In this document: piece by piece, positions 14,656 through 22,659 of the stretch | Layout of the letters: the number at the start of each line of letters is the position of its first letter | How positions within the stretch are numbered: position 1 is the first letter of the stretch | NCBI GenBank assembly: GCA_025450765.1 | Contig: JANWLS010000231.1 | Location: forward strand, 1 to 32,022 | Direction: 5' to 3' | From: Vicinamibacterales bacterium | GTDB lineage: Bacteria; Acidobacteriota; Vicinamibacteria; Vicinamibacterales; CAVVIG01 | Length of the DNA stretch: 32,022 nucleotides | The notes under the pieces: generated by a model | What the model saw: the letters and a program-made list of their open reading frames with translations, nothing else | Told to the model about the DNA's origin: nothing | Databases searched by the model: none | Translations under genes and position numbers: made by a program

Positions 14656-16836
14656 ATGCCCCACCGTGCCGGAGTCTGGCCTGGAGTGATGGCGCTCCTC
14701 ATCGGAGCACTGACCCTGGCCCCTCCGGCGCGCGCGCAGCAGGCGCCGGCGTCGAGCCGCGCGCGGCTGCTCGAGTCAGTGGGGCGCCACGCCGTCTCGT
14801 CGGCCGACCGCAACCGCATCATCACCGACTCACGCAGCCGCAACATTCCGCTTCAGCGCCTGGCCGTCCGCGCCATCGGCCGCCTGGAAGATCCGTCGCT
14901 CGCCAAGTACGTGTATCCGCGCCTTGATTCCTACGTGCCCGAGGTCCGCATGGAGGCGGCGAACGCGCTCGGCCAGATCGCGCAGGCGCAGCTCTCGGCC
15001 GACGCGCTGGACCAGATCACGTCGCAGCTCCTCGATCGACTCGACGCCGAGCACGAGTCGGAAGTCGTGGGTGTGATCTGTCGGACCCTCGGGCGGCTCC
15101 CGTACACCGACGCCGCGCAGGTGCAGCGAATCGAGGCGCGGATGCTGACGGCGCTGCACGACCAGCCGACGCTCGAAGTGGCGCTCGGGGTGGCGAGCGG
15201 CGTCGAGACCCTCACCCGCACGCGCGGGACACTCAGCCCGCCGTCGCCGCCGGTGATTGCCGCGCTGCGCACGCTGACCGACGCGTCCGACGACAGCGTC
15301 TCCGGCGACGGGGCGCGGGTGCGCCGCCTGGCGCTCCTCGCGCTCACCGAAGCCAAGGCGGTTGACGCGGTCACGCTACGGCGCACGTTCCACGATCCCG
15401 ACGCGCAAGTGCGCCGCGAGGCGGCCGCCGCCGCCGATGCGAGCGATCTCCCGGAAACGGCCGCACTCGTTGCCGGCGCGCTGCGCGATCCCGCGCCGAT
15501 GGTCCGGTACGAGGCGCTCCGGACGTATGGGCGCCGCCAGCACGCGGATGGCTGCGCGCCGACGATCACCGCGTTGACCGATCCCGATGTTCATGTCGAT
15601 TTGCTCGCCATCGACCTGCTCGGCGATCCCTGCACCTCGTCGACGACTGGCGCGGACGGGATCGACGACCTCGCCCGTATCGCCGGGAGCTATCACGGCG
15701 GGACGACGAGCGGCGTGACAACGACCGCGCTGGAGAGTCAGGCCGCGGGCCACGCGCGGACGTCGGACTCCGGACTTCGGACCTCGGACCTGACAAGTGT
15801 CACCTGGCATCGCCCTGCACACGCCCTCGTCTCCCTCGCCAAGCGGGCGCCCGATCGCGCGCGTCCGCTGCTCGGCCGGTTCGCGGTCGGCGAGCCCTGG
15901 GAGGTGCGCATGTACGCGGCACGCGCGGCTGGCGTCCTGCACGATCAGGAAACGCTGCAGCATCTCGCGCTCGATGCCGACGACAACGTACGGAATGCGG
16001 CGCTCGACGCGCTGAAGGACGTCAGCGGGCATGGCGCTGATCCGCTGTATCTGCTCGCGCTGAAGCAGCCGGACTACCAGTTGGTCCGCACGGCGGCGCT
16101 CGCGCTCGCCGGCACGTTCCGGAAGGACGATGCCGTGCCGGCGCTGATCGAGGCTCTCAATCGCATCACGAAGGAACGGAAGGAGACCTCGCGCGACGTC
16201 CGGCTGGCGCTGCTCGATCGGATCGGCGAGCTCGGGTCGAAGGCGGAAGCGGCGCGCCTGCGCCCGTTCCTGGCCGACTTCGATCCGGCGGTGGCCGACC
16301 GGGCGGCAACGGTCCTGTCGACCTGGACCGGGCAGGCCGTCCGACCGACCACGCGCACCTTCGCCGACACGATCGATATCGATCCGCGCGCGCTGACGCG
16401 CCTCGGGTCGCCGCGCGCCCATGTGACCATGGCCGACGGGCGCTCGTTCGACATCGCGCTGCTCACGGGCGAGGCGCCGGCCACGGTGCTGCGTTTCGTC
16501 CAGCTTGCCACCGACGGCTATTACAACGGCCTCACCTTCCACCGCATCGTCCCGAACTTCGTCATCCAGGGTGGCAGCCCGCGCGCGAACGAATACGCCG
16601 GCGACGCCGGTCCGTTCATGCAGAACGAGGTCGGGCTCTGGCCGCACGTGCGCGGCGCGGTCGGGATCTCGACGCGGGGGCGTGATACGGGCGACGGCCA
16701 GTTCTTCATCGATCTCGTCGATAACCCACGCTTGAACGGGGACTACACCGTTTTCGGTCAGGTCCTGACGGGCATGGACGTCGTCGATCAAGTCGTCGAA
16801 GGTGATGTCATTCGGAGCATCACGATTCTCCCGTGA
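14656..16836 (+). CDS. exported HEAT-repeat protein fused to a cyclophilin-type prolyl isomerase
   Basis: This 726-residue protein has a signal peptide (MPHRAGVWPGVMALLIGALT, then PPARAQ). Residues about 50-560 are helical HEAT-like repeats (LAVRAIGRLEDPSL, VRMEAANALGQIAQ, VRNAALDALKDV, VRTAALALAGTF). Residues about 590-726 are a cyclophilin domain with FHRIVPNFVIQGG (from 628), GQFFIDLVDNPRLNGDYTVF and a V-rich end; this fold catalyses Xaa-Pro cis-trans isomerisation. The combination suggests a periplasmic folding factor with a peptide- or protein-binding scaffold. ATG 14656 follows AGGAGG by 7 nt; longer upstream frames overlap the M49 gene and are rejected. The linker at 368-379 (RTSDSGLRTSDL) is encoded by a heptad DNA repeat. 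Its stop overlaps the next start (GTGA). Confidence 0.9.
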   Translation: MPHRAGVWPGVMALLIGALTLAPPARAQQAPASSRARLLESVGRHAVSSADRNRIITDSRSRNIPLQRLAVRAIGRLEDPSLAKYVYPRLDSYVPEVRMEAANALGQIAQAQLSADALDQITSQLLDRLDAEHESEVVGVICRTLGRLPYTDAAQVQRIEARMLTALHDQPTLEVALGVASGVETLTRTRGTLSPPSPPVIAALRTLTDASDDSVSGDGARVRRLALLALTEAKAVDAVTLRRTFHDPDAQVRREAAAAADASDLPETAALVAGALRDPAPMVRYEALRTYGRRQHADGCAPTITALTDPDVHVDLLAIDLLGDPCTSSTTGADGIDDLARIAGSYHGGTTSGVTTTALESQAAGHARTSDSGLRTSDLTSVTWHRPAHALVSLAKRAPDRARPLLGRFAVGEPWEVRMYAARAAGVLHDQETLQHLALDADDNVRNAALDALKDVSGHGADPLYLLALKQPDYQLVRTAALALAGTFRKDDAVPALIEALNRITKERKETSRDVRLALLDRIGELGSKAEAARLRPFLADFDPAVADRAATVLSTWTGQAVRPTTRTFADTIDIDPRALTRLGSPRAHVTMADGRSFDIALLTGEAPATVLRFVQLATDGYYNGLTFHRIVPNFVIQGGSPRANEYAGDAGPFMQNEVGLWPHVRGAVGISTRGRDTGDGQFFIDLVDNPRLNGDYTVFGQVLTGMDVVDQVVEGDVIRSITILP
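15757..15791. repeat. 7-bp-period tandem repeat translated in frame
   Basis: Five abutting heptads, CGGACGT, CGGACTC, CGGACTT, CGGACCT and CGGACCT, lie inside the HEAT-cyclophilin gene. Because 7 is not a multiple of 3 the peptide repeats every 7 residues (RTSDSGL, RTSDLTS). It falls in a low-complexity Ser/Thr/Gly linker between HEAT blocks, not in a helix. Confidence 0.8.
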
Positions 16837-18011
16837 CCATCAGCTTCTCTGGCCGCGTTCCGTCGGAGCGGCAGCCGAACGAGCTCACGACTGAGCTCGC
16901 CGCGCTCCGAGCCACCGGCGCGTCCGTCCTGGATCTCACGCTGTCGAACCCGACGCGTGCGGGCCTGATCTATCCCGATCGCCTGCTCCAGCCGCTCGCC
17001 GCGCCTGAAGGCCTGCGCTACGATCCGTCGCCATTCGGCCTGCACCAGGCGCGCAGCGCGGTCGCCGCGGACTTCGCGCGGCGCGGCCTGAACGTACCGC
17101 CGCCGCGCATCGTGCTCACCGCGAGCACGAGCGAAGCCTACGCGGTCCTCTTCAAGCTGCTCTGCGATCCCGGCGATCGGGTGTTGATCCCGCGGCCGAG
17201 TTATCCGCTGTTCGAATATCTCAGCCGGCTCGATGGCGTGGTCGCGAGCCCGTACGAGCTCGAATATCACGGCGTCTGGACGATGGATGTAGGGGCGCTC
17301 GAGCGAGCGATCACGGACCGGACCAGAGCGGTGCTGGTGGTGGCACCGAACAATCCGACGGGATCGTTCCTGCGCCAGGGCGATCTTGACGACCTGGTGG
17401 ACCTGTGTGCGTCGCGCGGCCTCGCGATTGTCGGCGACGAGGTGTTTGCGGACTATCCCCTCGATCCGGATCCATCGCGCGCGATCAGCGTGCTGACGCA
17501 GGATCGGGCCTTGACGTTCGGGTTGGGCGGGCTGTCGAAATCGGTCGGCCTTCCCCAGCTCAAGCTCGCCTGGATCGGCGTGAGCGGACCGGCGACGATC
17601 GTCGAGGAGGCGCTGGCGCGGCTGGAGATCATCTGCGACACGTACCTCTCGGTGGCGACGCCCGTGCAGCACGCGGCGGCGGCGCTGCTCTCGACCGGCG
17701 CCATTGTCCGCGAACAGATCAGGGATCGCGTGCTGGCCAACTACGCCTCCCTCCATGCGCTGGCGGCCGTCCATCCTGCCTGCCGCGTGCTCAGGGCCGA
17801 GGGCGGCTGGTATGCGGTCGTGCAGGTGCCGGCGACGCGCGGCGAGGACGCGATCGTGCTCGAGGTGCTGAGGCGCCAGCACGTGCTCGTGCATCCCGGG
17901 TATTTCTTCGACTTCCCTCGCGAGGCCTTCCTGGTGCTCAGCCTGCTGCCGCCACCCGATCTGTTCGCCCAGGCGGCGGCACGGCTGCTGAGCGAGACGG
18001 ACTCTCGCTGA
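16833..18011 (+). CDS. PLP-dependent aminotransferase, class I/II
   Basis: This 392-residue cytosolic fold-type I enzyme carries Asn174 in APNNPTGSF, Asp202 in GDEVFADY and the PLP lysine Lys236 in GLSKSVGLPQLKLAW. The C-terminal FLVLSLL segment replaces the usual Arg-containing RLSFA motif; Arg at 365-372 (FPREAFLVLSL) may serve instead. The substrate is not determined. The GTG start overlaps the preceding stop (GTGA), so translation is coupled to the HEAT-cyclophilin gene. It belongs to a + strand run that continues to malQ 23 nt downstream. It is only distantly related in sequence to the aminotransferase at 8302-9516. Confidence 0.88.
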   Translation: MTISFSGRVPSERQPNELTTELAALRATGASVLDLTLSNPTRAGLIYPDRLLQPLAAPEGLRYDPSPFGLHQARSAVAADFARRGLNVPPPRIVLTASTSEAYAVLFKLLCDPGDRVLIPRPSYPLFEYLSRLDGVVASPYELEYHGVWTMDVGALERAITDRTRAVLVVAPNNPTGSFLRQGDLDDLVDLCASRGLAIVGDEVFADYPLDPDPSRAISVLTQDRALTFGLGGLSKSVGLPQLKLAWIGVSGPATIVEEALARLEIICDTYLSVATPVQHAAAALLSTGAIVREQIRDRVLANYASLHALAAVHPACRVLRAEGGWYAVVQVPATRGEDAIVLEVLRRQHVLVHPGYFFDFPREAFLVLSLLPPPDLFAQAAARLLSETDSR

Positions 18012-18019
18012 AATCGCGC

Positions 18020-18025
18020 TAGGAT
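18020..18025 (+). promoter_or_regulatory. -10-like box before malQ
   Basis: TAGGAT ends 9 nt before ATG 18035, within the 23-bp gap after the aminotransferase. GGAG (18027-18030) also lies close to the ATG, so either leaderless or ordinary initiation is possible. Confidence 0.3.
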
Positions 18026-18034
18026 CGGAGAGCT

Positions 18035-19618
18035 ATGCCGTCTCGCCTCGCGGCCGGCCGCCGCGCCGGCCTCATGATCCCGCTCTTCTCCTTTCCATCA
18101 CGACAGAGCTGGGGCCTCGGCGAAATCGGCGACATCGCGCCGATGGCGGCCTGGCTCGCCTCGGCCGGCCAGGACGTCCTGCAACTGCTGCCGCTCAACG
18201 AGATGGCGCCCGGTCAGCAGTCGCCGTATTCGGCGATCAGTGCCATGGCGATCGATCCCCTGTACATCACGATCTCGCACGTGGAGGAAGTCGCGCGGGC
18301 GGGCGGCGACGCCGCCCTCTCGGCTCCGCGCCGTCAGCGGCTGAACGCCATCCGCGCCGCCGACCTGGACTACCGCCGCGTGCGTGAGCTGAAGGACGAG
18401 GTGCTGCGCGCCGCGTTCGATCGATTCCTGGCCGACGAGTGGCGCAGGCACACGCGGCGGGCCGAAGAGTTGCGGGTCTTTCTCGCCGAACAGGCGTGGT
18501 GGCTCGAGGATTACGCGGTGTTTCGTGCGCTGCACGCCGAAGCGGGCGAGCAGCCGTGGACCTGTTGGCCCGGGCCGCTCCAGCGTCGAGAGCCTGGCGC
18601 CGTGCTCGAGGCCAGAACGAGGCTGGCCGACGAGATCCTGTATCGGCAATACCTGCAGTGGGTCGCCGACACCCAGTGGCGCGATGCGCGGCGCTCGGCG
18701 GAGCCGGTGGAACTGATCGGCGACCTGCCATTCGTGGTCGACGTCGACAGCGCCGACGTGTGGGCGAGGCAGGAAGAGTTCCGGCTGGATGCCGCCGTCG
18801 GCGTCCCGCCCGATGCGTTCAGCGCCGAGGGGCAGGACTGGGGATTGCCGCTCTATCGCTGGGACGTCCTGGCGCGCACCGACTTTCGGTGGCTGCGCGA
18901 GCGGGCGCGCCGCAACGCCCAGCTCTATGCCGGTTTCCGCATCGATCACCTGGTCGGGTTCTATCGCACCTATGCGCGGCCGCGCGATGGGAGCCCGGCG
19001 TTCTTCTCGCCGGCGGCCGAGCCGGATCAGACGAAGCTCGGAGAAGCCGTCATCACGATCTTCAGGCAGTCCGGTGCGCACGTGCTCGCCGAAGATCTCG
19101 GGTTGGTGCCGGACTTCGTGCGGGCTTCCCTGGCACGCATGGCCGTGCCCGGCTATCGCGTGCTCCGCTGGGAGCGCGACTGGCACGCGGCCGGCCAGCC
19201 GTTTCGCGATCCGGCGCGCTATCCGGCCGTGTCGCTCGCCACGTCGGGGACGCACGACACCGAACCGATGGCGGTGTGGTGGGAGAAGGCGACCGCTGAC
19301 GAGCGCCGGGCGGTGATGGAGATTCCGAAAGTGCGCGAGGTACTTCGGGAGCGGCGTGACGCGGCGACGAGCGCCTACACCGATGATGTCCGGGACGCGC
19401 TCCTCGAGGCGCTGTTTGCCGCAGGCTCCGACCTGCTGGTGCTGCCGGTCGGGGATGTGTTCGGGTGGTGCGATCGGATCAACGAGCCTGGAACGGTGGG
19501 GAGCCGCAACTGGACGTATCGGCTGCCCTGGCCGAGTGACGAACTGGATCGACAGCCTGAGGCGGTCGCCTGCCGCGACCGCCTCAGGGCCTGGAGCGAG
19601 CGCTATCAGCGCGGCTGA
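18035..19618 (+). CDS. malQ: 4-alpha-glucanotransferase (GH77, amylomaltase)
   Basis: This 527-residue cytosolic enzyme transfers alpha-1,4-glucan segments between maltodextrins or onto glucose, in maltose and glycogen metabolism. The GH77 active site is visible: nucleophile Asp304 in FRIDHLVGFYR, acid/base Glu353 in LAEDLGLVP and the transition-state stabiliser Asp408 in SGTHDTEP. Also typical are the N-terminal GIxxPLFSxxS-like segment, SPYSAISAMAIDPLYI (63-78) and NWTYRLPWP near the end. Its length is close to the usual 500-residue form without an N-terminal extension. The last 13 nt, including the stop, overlap the stop end of the convergent M28 gene, and a 14-bp hairpin lies in its 3' coding end. 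Confidence 0.95.
   Translation: MPSRLAAGRRAGLMIPLFSFPSRQSWGLGEIGDIAPMAAWLASAGQDVLQLLPLNEMAPGQQSPYSAISAMAIDPLYITISHVEEVARAGGDAALSAPRRQRLNAIRAADLDYRRVRELKDEVLRAAFDRFLADEWRRHTRRAEELRVFLAEQAWWLEDYAVFRALHAEAGEQPWTCWPGPLQRREPGAVLEARTRLADEILYRQYLQWVADTQWRDARRSAEPVELIGDLPFVVDVDSADVWARQEEFRLDAAVGVPPDAFSAEGQDWGLPLYRWDVLARTDFRWLRERARRNAQLYAGFRIDHLVGFYRTYARPRDGSPAFFSPAAEPDQTKLGEAVITIFRQSGAHVLAEDLGLVPDFVRASLARMAVPGYRVLRWERDWHAAGQPFRDPARYPAVSLATSGTHDTEPMAVWWEKATADERRAVMEIPKVREVLRERRDAATSAYTDDVRDALLEALFAAGSDLLVLPVGDVFGWCDRINEPGTVGSRNWTYRLPWPSDELDRQPEAVACRDRLRAWSERYQRG
19556..19588. terminator. perfect 14-bp hairpin inside the malQ 3' end
   Basis: CCTGAGGCGGTCGC (19556-19569) and GCGACCGCCTCAGG (19575-19588) are perfect complements around the 5-nt loop CTGCC. 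The hairpin lies 27 nt before the malQ stop on + and 17 nt after the M28 stop on -. It is a plausible terminator for the M28 transcript. It has no U-tract and encodes malQ residues (PEAVACRDRLRA), so selection for both is implied. Confidence 0.6.
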
Positions 19619-21180
19619 GCCGAGGTCGTGGTCTTTGGCGCAGGCGGCAACGGCTTGCGCGGCAGCAGGTCGTCGCGGTTCGCGGCGTCGTAGACGAACG
19701 AGGCGACGATCACCGCATCCTTCATCATGTCGCCCGGCTGGACACGCTCGTACAGGTCCATGTTCGAGTGGTGGGTCTCCGTTTCGTATTCCACCGGGTC
19801 CTGGATGAACTGGAAGCCGGGGATGCCGACGGCGTCGAACGAGAGATGATCGGTGCCCCCCGTGTCGCGCAGCGTGAGCGTGTGCATCCCGAGATCATGG
19901 AACGGCTCCATCCATCGCTCGAAGATCGGCGCGACCGCTTCGTTCCCCTGCAGGTACACGCCGCGGATCGCCCCCGTGCCGTTGTCGACGTTGAAGTAGC
20001 CCGAGATCTTCGCCTGCTCCGGCTTGAGCGCCATCGTCTTCGGATCGCCGAAATGCTGGAGGACGTAGGCTTTCGATCCGAGCAGGCCTTCTTCCTCGCC
20101 CGTCCAGAGCGCGATCCGGACGGTGCGCCGCAGTTTCACGCCGCTCGCCTTCAGGATCCGCATCGCTTCCATCATGATCGCCGAGCCGGCAGCGTTGTCC
20201 GTGGCGCCGGTCGCGGCATGCCAGGAGTCGAAGTGGGCGCCGAGCATCACGACCTGGTCGGCCTTGTCCGAGCCTGGAATATCGCCGACGATGTTGAACG
20301 AGTTCAGGTCCTTGTCGTAGAACGTGTTCTTGATATCGAACTGCAGCGTCACCTGCACGTGCTTTTCGATCATCCGCACGAGGCGGTTGTAGTGCTCCGT
20401 CGCGACGACGACCTGCGCAGGGACTGGCGGTGCCTTCGGATCCTGTGAGCCGCCCGAGGAGACGAACACCGTTCCACCGACGCCGCGGCCCGGCTCGAGC
20501 ACGGCGGCGACCCCTTCGCTCAGGAGAAAGGCGTTGCGCCGGGTCTGAAATTCGCGGCGTGCACGGAACTGCGCGAATCGGCGCGCATCCGGCGTGCGCC
20601 CGGGATCGGGCGACATCGCCATCGCGGCCAGTTCATCCTCCGTGTAGCGGTGGCCGATCGGCGAGAAGCGCGGTTCGACGGCTTCGACCGGCGACACCAG
20701 GACGAATTTCCCCTTCAGCTTTCCTTTATAAGAGGCGAAGTCTTCCTCGCGCTCGATCGGCGCGTAGACCGCCTCCGCCGTGACCGGACCGTTCGTCCCG
20801 GGCGTCCAGGCCTTGGCGTAGGCGATGAGCGGGAAGGCGCGCGGCGAGACGGCCCGCGCGACCATCCGGTCGTTCGACCAGCCGCGCCCGAATTCCCACG
20901 GCTCCTCGTGTACGTCGCTGATGCCCCAGCCGGTGAGCGTTTTTTCCGCGTACTGCGCGGCCTCGCGCATGTCGGGCGAGTTGGTGAGCCGCGGACCGTA
21001 CACGTCGGTGAGGTAGCCCTCGACTTCCATCACCTGCGAGTGCTGGAAGCCTTCGGCGCGGATGCTGTGCAGCGCCTGGAAATCGAGTGGATCGGCCGAC
21101 GGCGTCCATTGCGCGCCGAGCGGAATGGCGGCGAGGAGCGCGGTGCCGGCGGCGAGAGCGAGCGTCGAACGGAATCTCAT
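19606..21180 (-). CDS. exported M28 family zinc aminopeptidase
   Basis: This 524-residue protein has a signal peptide (MRFRSTLALAAGTALLAAIP, then LGAQ). The M28 co-catalytic site is visible: His316 and Asp318 in GAHFDSWHAATGATDNAAG, Asp328 in the same motif, Glu362-Glu363 in WTGEEEGLLG, Asp399 in FNVDNGTG and His470-His471 in ETETHHSNMD. A protease-associated-type insertion lies between about 130 and 260. Such enzymes cleave N-terminal amino acids from peptides outside the cytoplasm or in the periplasm. ATG 21180 is preceded by AGGAGG with 6 nt spacing and by a good promoter. The 3' end overlaps malQ by 13 nt on the opposite strand. Confidence 0.93.
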   Translation of the reverse strand: MRFRSTLALAAGTALLAAIPLGAQWTPSADPLDFQALHSIRAEGFQHSQVMEVEGYLTDVYGPRLTNSPDMREAAQYAEKTLTGWGISDVHEEPWEFGRGWSNDRMVARAVSPRAFPLIAYAKAWTPGTNGPVTAEAVYAPIEREEDFASYKGKLKGKFVLVSPVEAVEPRFSPIGHRYTEDELAAMAMSPDPGRTPDARRFAQFRARREFQTRRNAFLLSEGVAAVLEPGRGVGGTVFVSSGGSQDPKAPPVPAQVVVATEHYNRLVRMIEKHVQVTLQFDIKNTFYDKDLNSFNIVGDIPGSDKADQVVMLGAHFDSWHAATGATDNAAGSAIMMEAMRILKASGVKLRRTVRIALWTGEEEGLLGSKAYVLQHFGDPKTMALKPEQAKISGYFNVDNGTGAIRGVYLQGNEAVAPIFERWMEPFHDLGMHTLTLRDTGGTDHLSFDAVGIPGFQFIQDPVEYETETHHSNMDLYERVQPGDMMKDAVIVASFVYDAANRDDLLPRKPLPPAPKTTTSAQPR

Positions 21181-21204
21181 GGCGGCCTCCTGCTGAACCG
21201 CCCG

Positions 21205-21234
21205 ACTGTATCGGCGCCCTCCCGTCGCCGTCAA
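21205..21234 (-). promoter_or_regulatory. promoter of the M28 peptidase gene
   Basis: On the minus strand TTGACG (21234-21229) and TACAGT (21210-21205) are 18 bp apart. The 5' leader would be about 17 nt and includes AGGAGG. This is the best sigma-70-like promoter I see in the window. The rest of the 143-bp gap up to 21323 holds a weaker TATCTT at 21304-21309 facing the M23 gene. Confidence 0.6.
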
Positions 21235-21323
21235 GGCCGAGCCGGAGGGCACTAAAAACGAAAAATCGAGCGAAAGGGTATTTCCGATCGCGCCAGAGTT
21301 CGATATCTTAGACGAGCCTTTTT

Positions 21324-22637
21324 ATGCGACGACTTCGATCGACGACCCTGCTGGCCGTCTCATCTGCCCTGCTCGCCGCCGCTGCCTGCAGCGGATCCTC
21401 TCGCACGGTGGCCTCGACGGCCCGGCGCGCCGACATCGCCCTCGCGGCGGATGTGACCACCATCAAGGCGATGGTGCCGCGCAACGCCACCCTCGAGGCG
21501 CTGCTCCGCGCGCAGGATGTCTCCGGCGACGTCGTCGACGCGATCATCGGCAGCGCGCGGACGGTGTTCGATCCGCGGCGGCTGATGGCGGAGCACGCGT
21601 ACGAAATCGTCCGGTCGATCGATGGTCCTCTCCGCAACTTCCAGTACGAAATCGATGCCGACCGGCTGCTGAAGATCGTCAGGCGCGTGCACGCCGGCCA
21701 GGTCGTCTACGCGGCGAGCATCGTCGAGCTCCCGAAGGACCGCGTGGGCGCCGTCGCGGCGGGCGCGATTACCGCGGACAATCCGTCGCTGTTCGAGGCG
21801 ATGGATGCGGCGGGCGAGTCGCCGGAGCTGGCCGTGGAACTGGCGTCGATCTTCGGCGGTGAAATCGACTTCAACACCGACCTCCAGCGGGGCGATCGGT
21901 TCGACGTCGATTACGAAAAGGATGTGCGCGACGGCAAGTTGATCGGCTATGGGCCGATCGCGGCCGCGTCGTTCGACAATGGCGGCCGGCATCTCGTCGC
22001 CGTCCGGTTCACGCCCGCCGGCGGGTCGCCCGGCTACTACGATGCCGAAGGGCGATCGCTCAAGCGCTTCTTCCTGCGATCGCCGCTCAAGTTCGAGCCG
22101 ACCCCGCGAATCACGTCCGCGTTCTCTCGAAGCCGTTTTCATCCGGTCCTGCACACCTATCGCGCGCACCTCGGTGTCGACTACCATGCCCCGATGGGGG
22201 CGCCGGTCCAGGCGGTGGCGAGCGGCGTGGTGCTGTCGGCTGGGTGGTCGGGCGCGTCCGGGCGGATGGTCCATCTGCGACACGCGAACGGCTACGAAAC
22301 CTATTACCTGCACCTCTCCTCGATCTCGAGCGGGGTTCGTCAGGGCGCGCGCGTCGAGCAGGGCGAGGTGATTGGGCGTGTGGGGCAGTCGGGGCTGGCC
22401 ACCGGGCCGCATCTGGACTTCCGGATCCGGCATCGCGGCGAGTTCGTCAACCCGGTGCTCGTTCGCAAGAGCCTGCCGCCGGGCGATCCGATCGCCCCGG
22501 CCGACCGGCCGACGTTCCAAGCCGCGCTCGCGCGCGAGCTCTCCCGGCTCCAGGCGCCCGGCATGGTCGCTGCTGCCGCCCTGGCCGACGCAAGCGCGGC
22601 ACACACGACCGCGACGACGCCAAATTCGCAGCCGTAA
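21324..22637 (+). CDS. M23 (LytM-type) peptidase lipoprotein
   Basis: This 437-residue protein has a lipobox-like AAAC (Cys22) after a hydrophobic signal, so it is probably lipidated and faces the periplasm. Residues about 50-250 resemble the OapA/Csd3-type N-terminal region of M23 peptidases (NATLEALLRAQ and LQRGDRFDVDYE). The peptidase domain has His282 and Asp286 (HLGVDYHAP) and His330 (YYLHLSS). The last motif reads GPHLDFRI, with Asp365 where the usual HxH has a second His. This substitution occurs in some M23 relatives; it may change the zinc site or leave a non-catalytic regulator. Such proteins cut peptidoglycan cross-links or activate amidases. The TATCTT box lies 14 nt before the ATG. 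Confidence 0.85.
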   Translation: MRRLRSTTLLAVSSALLAAAACSGSSRTVASTARRADIALAADVTTIKAMVPRNATLEALLRAQDVSGDVVDAIIGSARTVFDPRRLMAEHAYEIVRSIDGPLRNFQYEIDADRLLKIVRRVHAGQVVYAASIVELPKDRVGAVAAGAITADNPSLFEAMDAAGESPELAVELASIFGGEIDFNTDLQRGDRFDVDYEKDVRDGKLIGYGPIAAASFDNGGRHLVAVRFTPAGGSPGYYDAEGRSLKRFFLRSPLKFEPTPRITSAFSRSRFHPVLHTYRAHLGVDYHAPMGAPVQAVASGVVLSAGWSGASGRMVHLRHANGYETYYLHLSSISSGVRQGARVEQGEVIGRVGQSGLATGPHLDFRIRHRGEFVNPVLVRKSLPPGDPIAPADRPTFQAALARELSRLQAPGMVAAAALADASAAHTTATTPNSQP

Positions 22638-22656
22638 GCCGATATAATGTCGGCTT
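22636..22656 (+). promoter_or_regulatory. -10 box framed by a 7-bp inverted repeat, upstream of the DUF1015 gene
   Basis: AAGCCGA (22636-22642) and TCGGCTT (22650-22656) are perfect complements. The seven bases between them are TATAATG, so the -10 hexamer (22643-22648) is exactly the loop. The box ends 11 nt before ATG 22660. The symmetry fits an operator overlapping the -10, or an RNA hairpin closing the upstream M23 transcript, whose TAA overlaps the left arm. Confidence 0.5.
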
Positions 22657-22659
22657 GCC

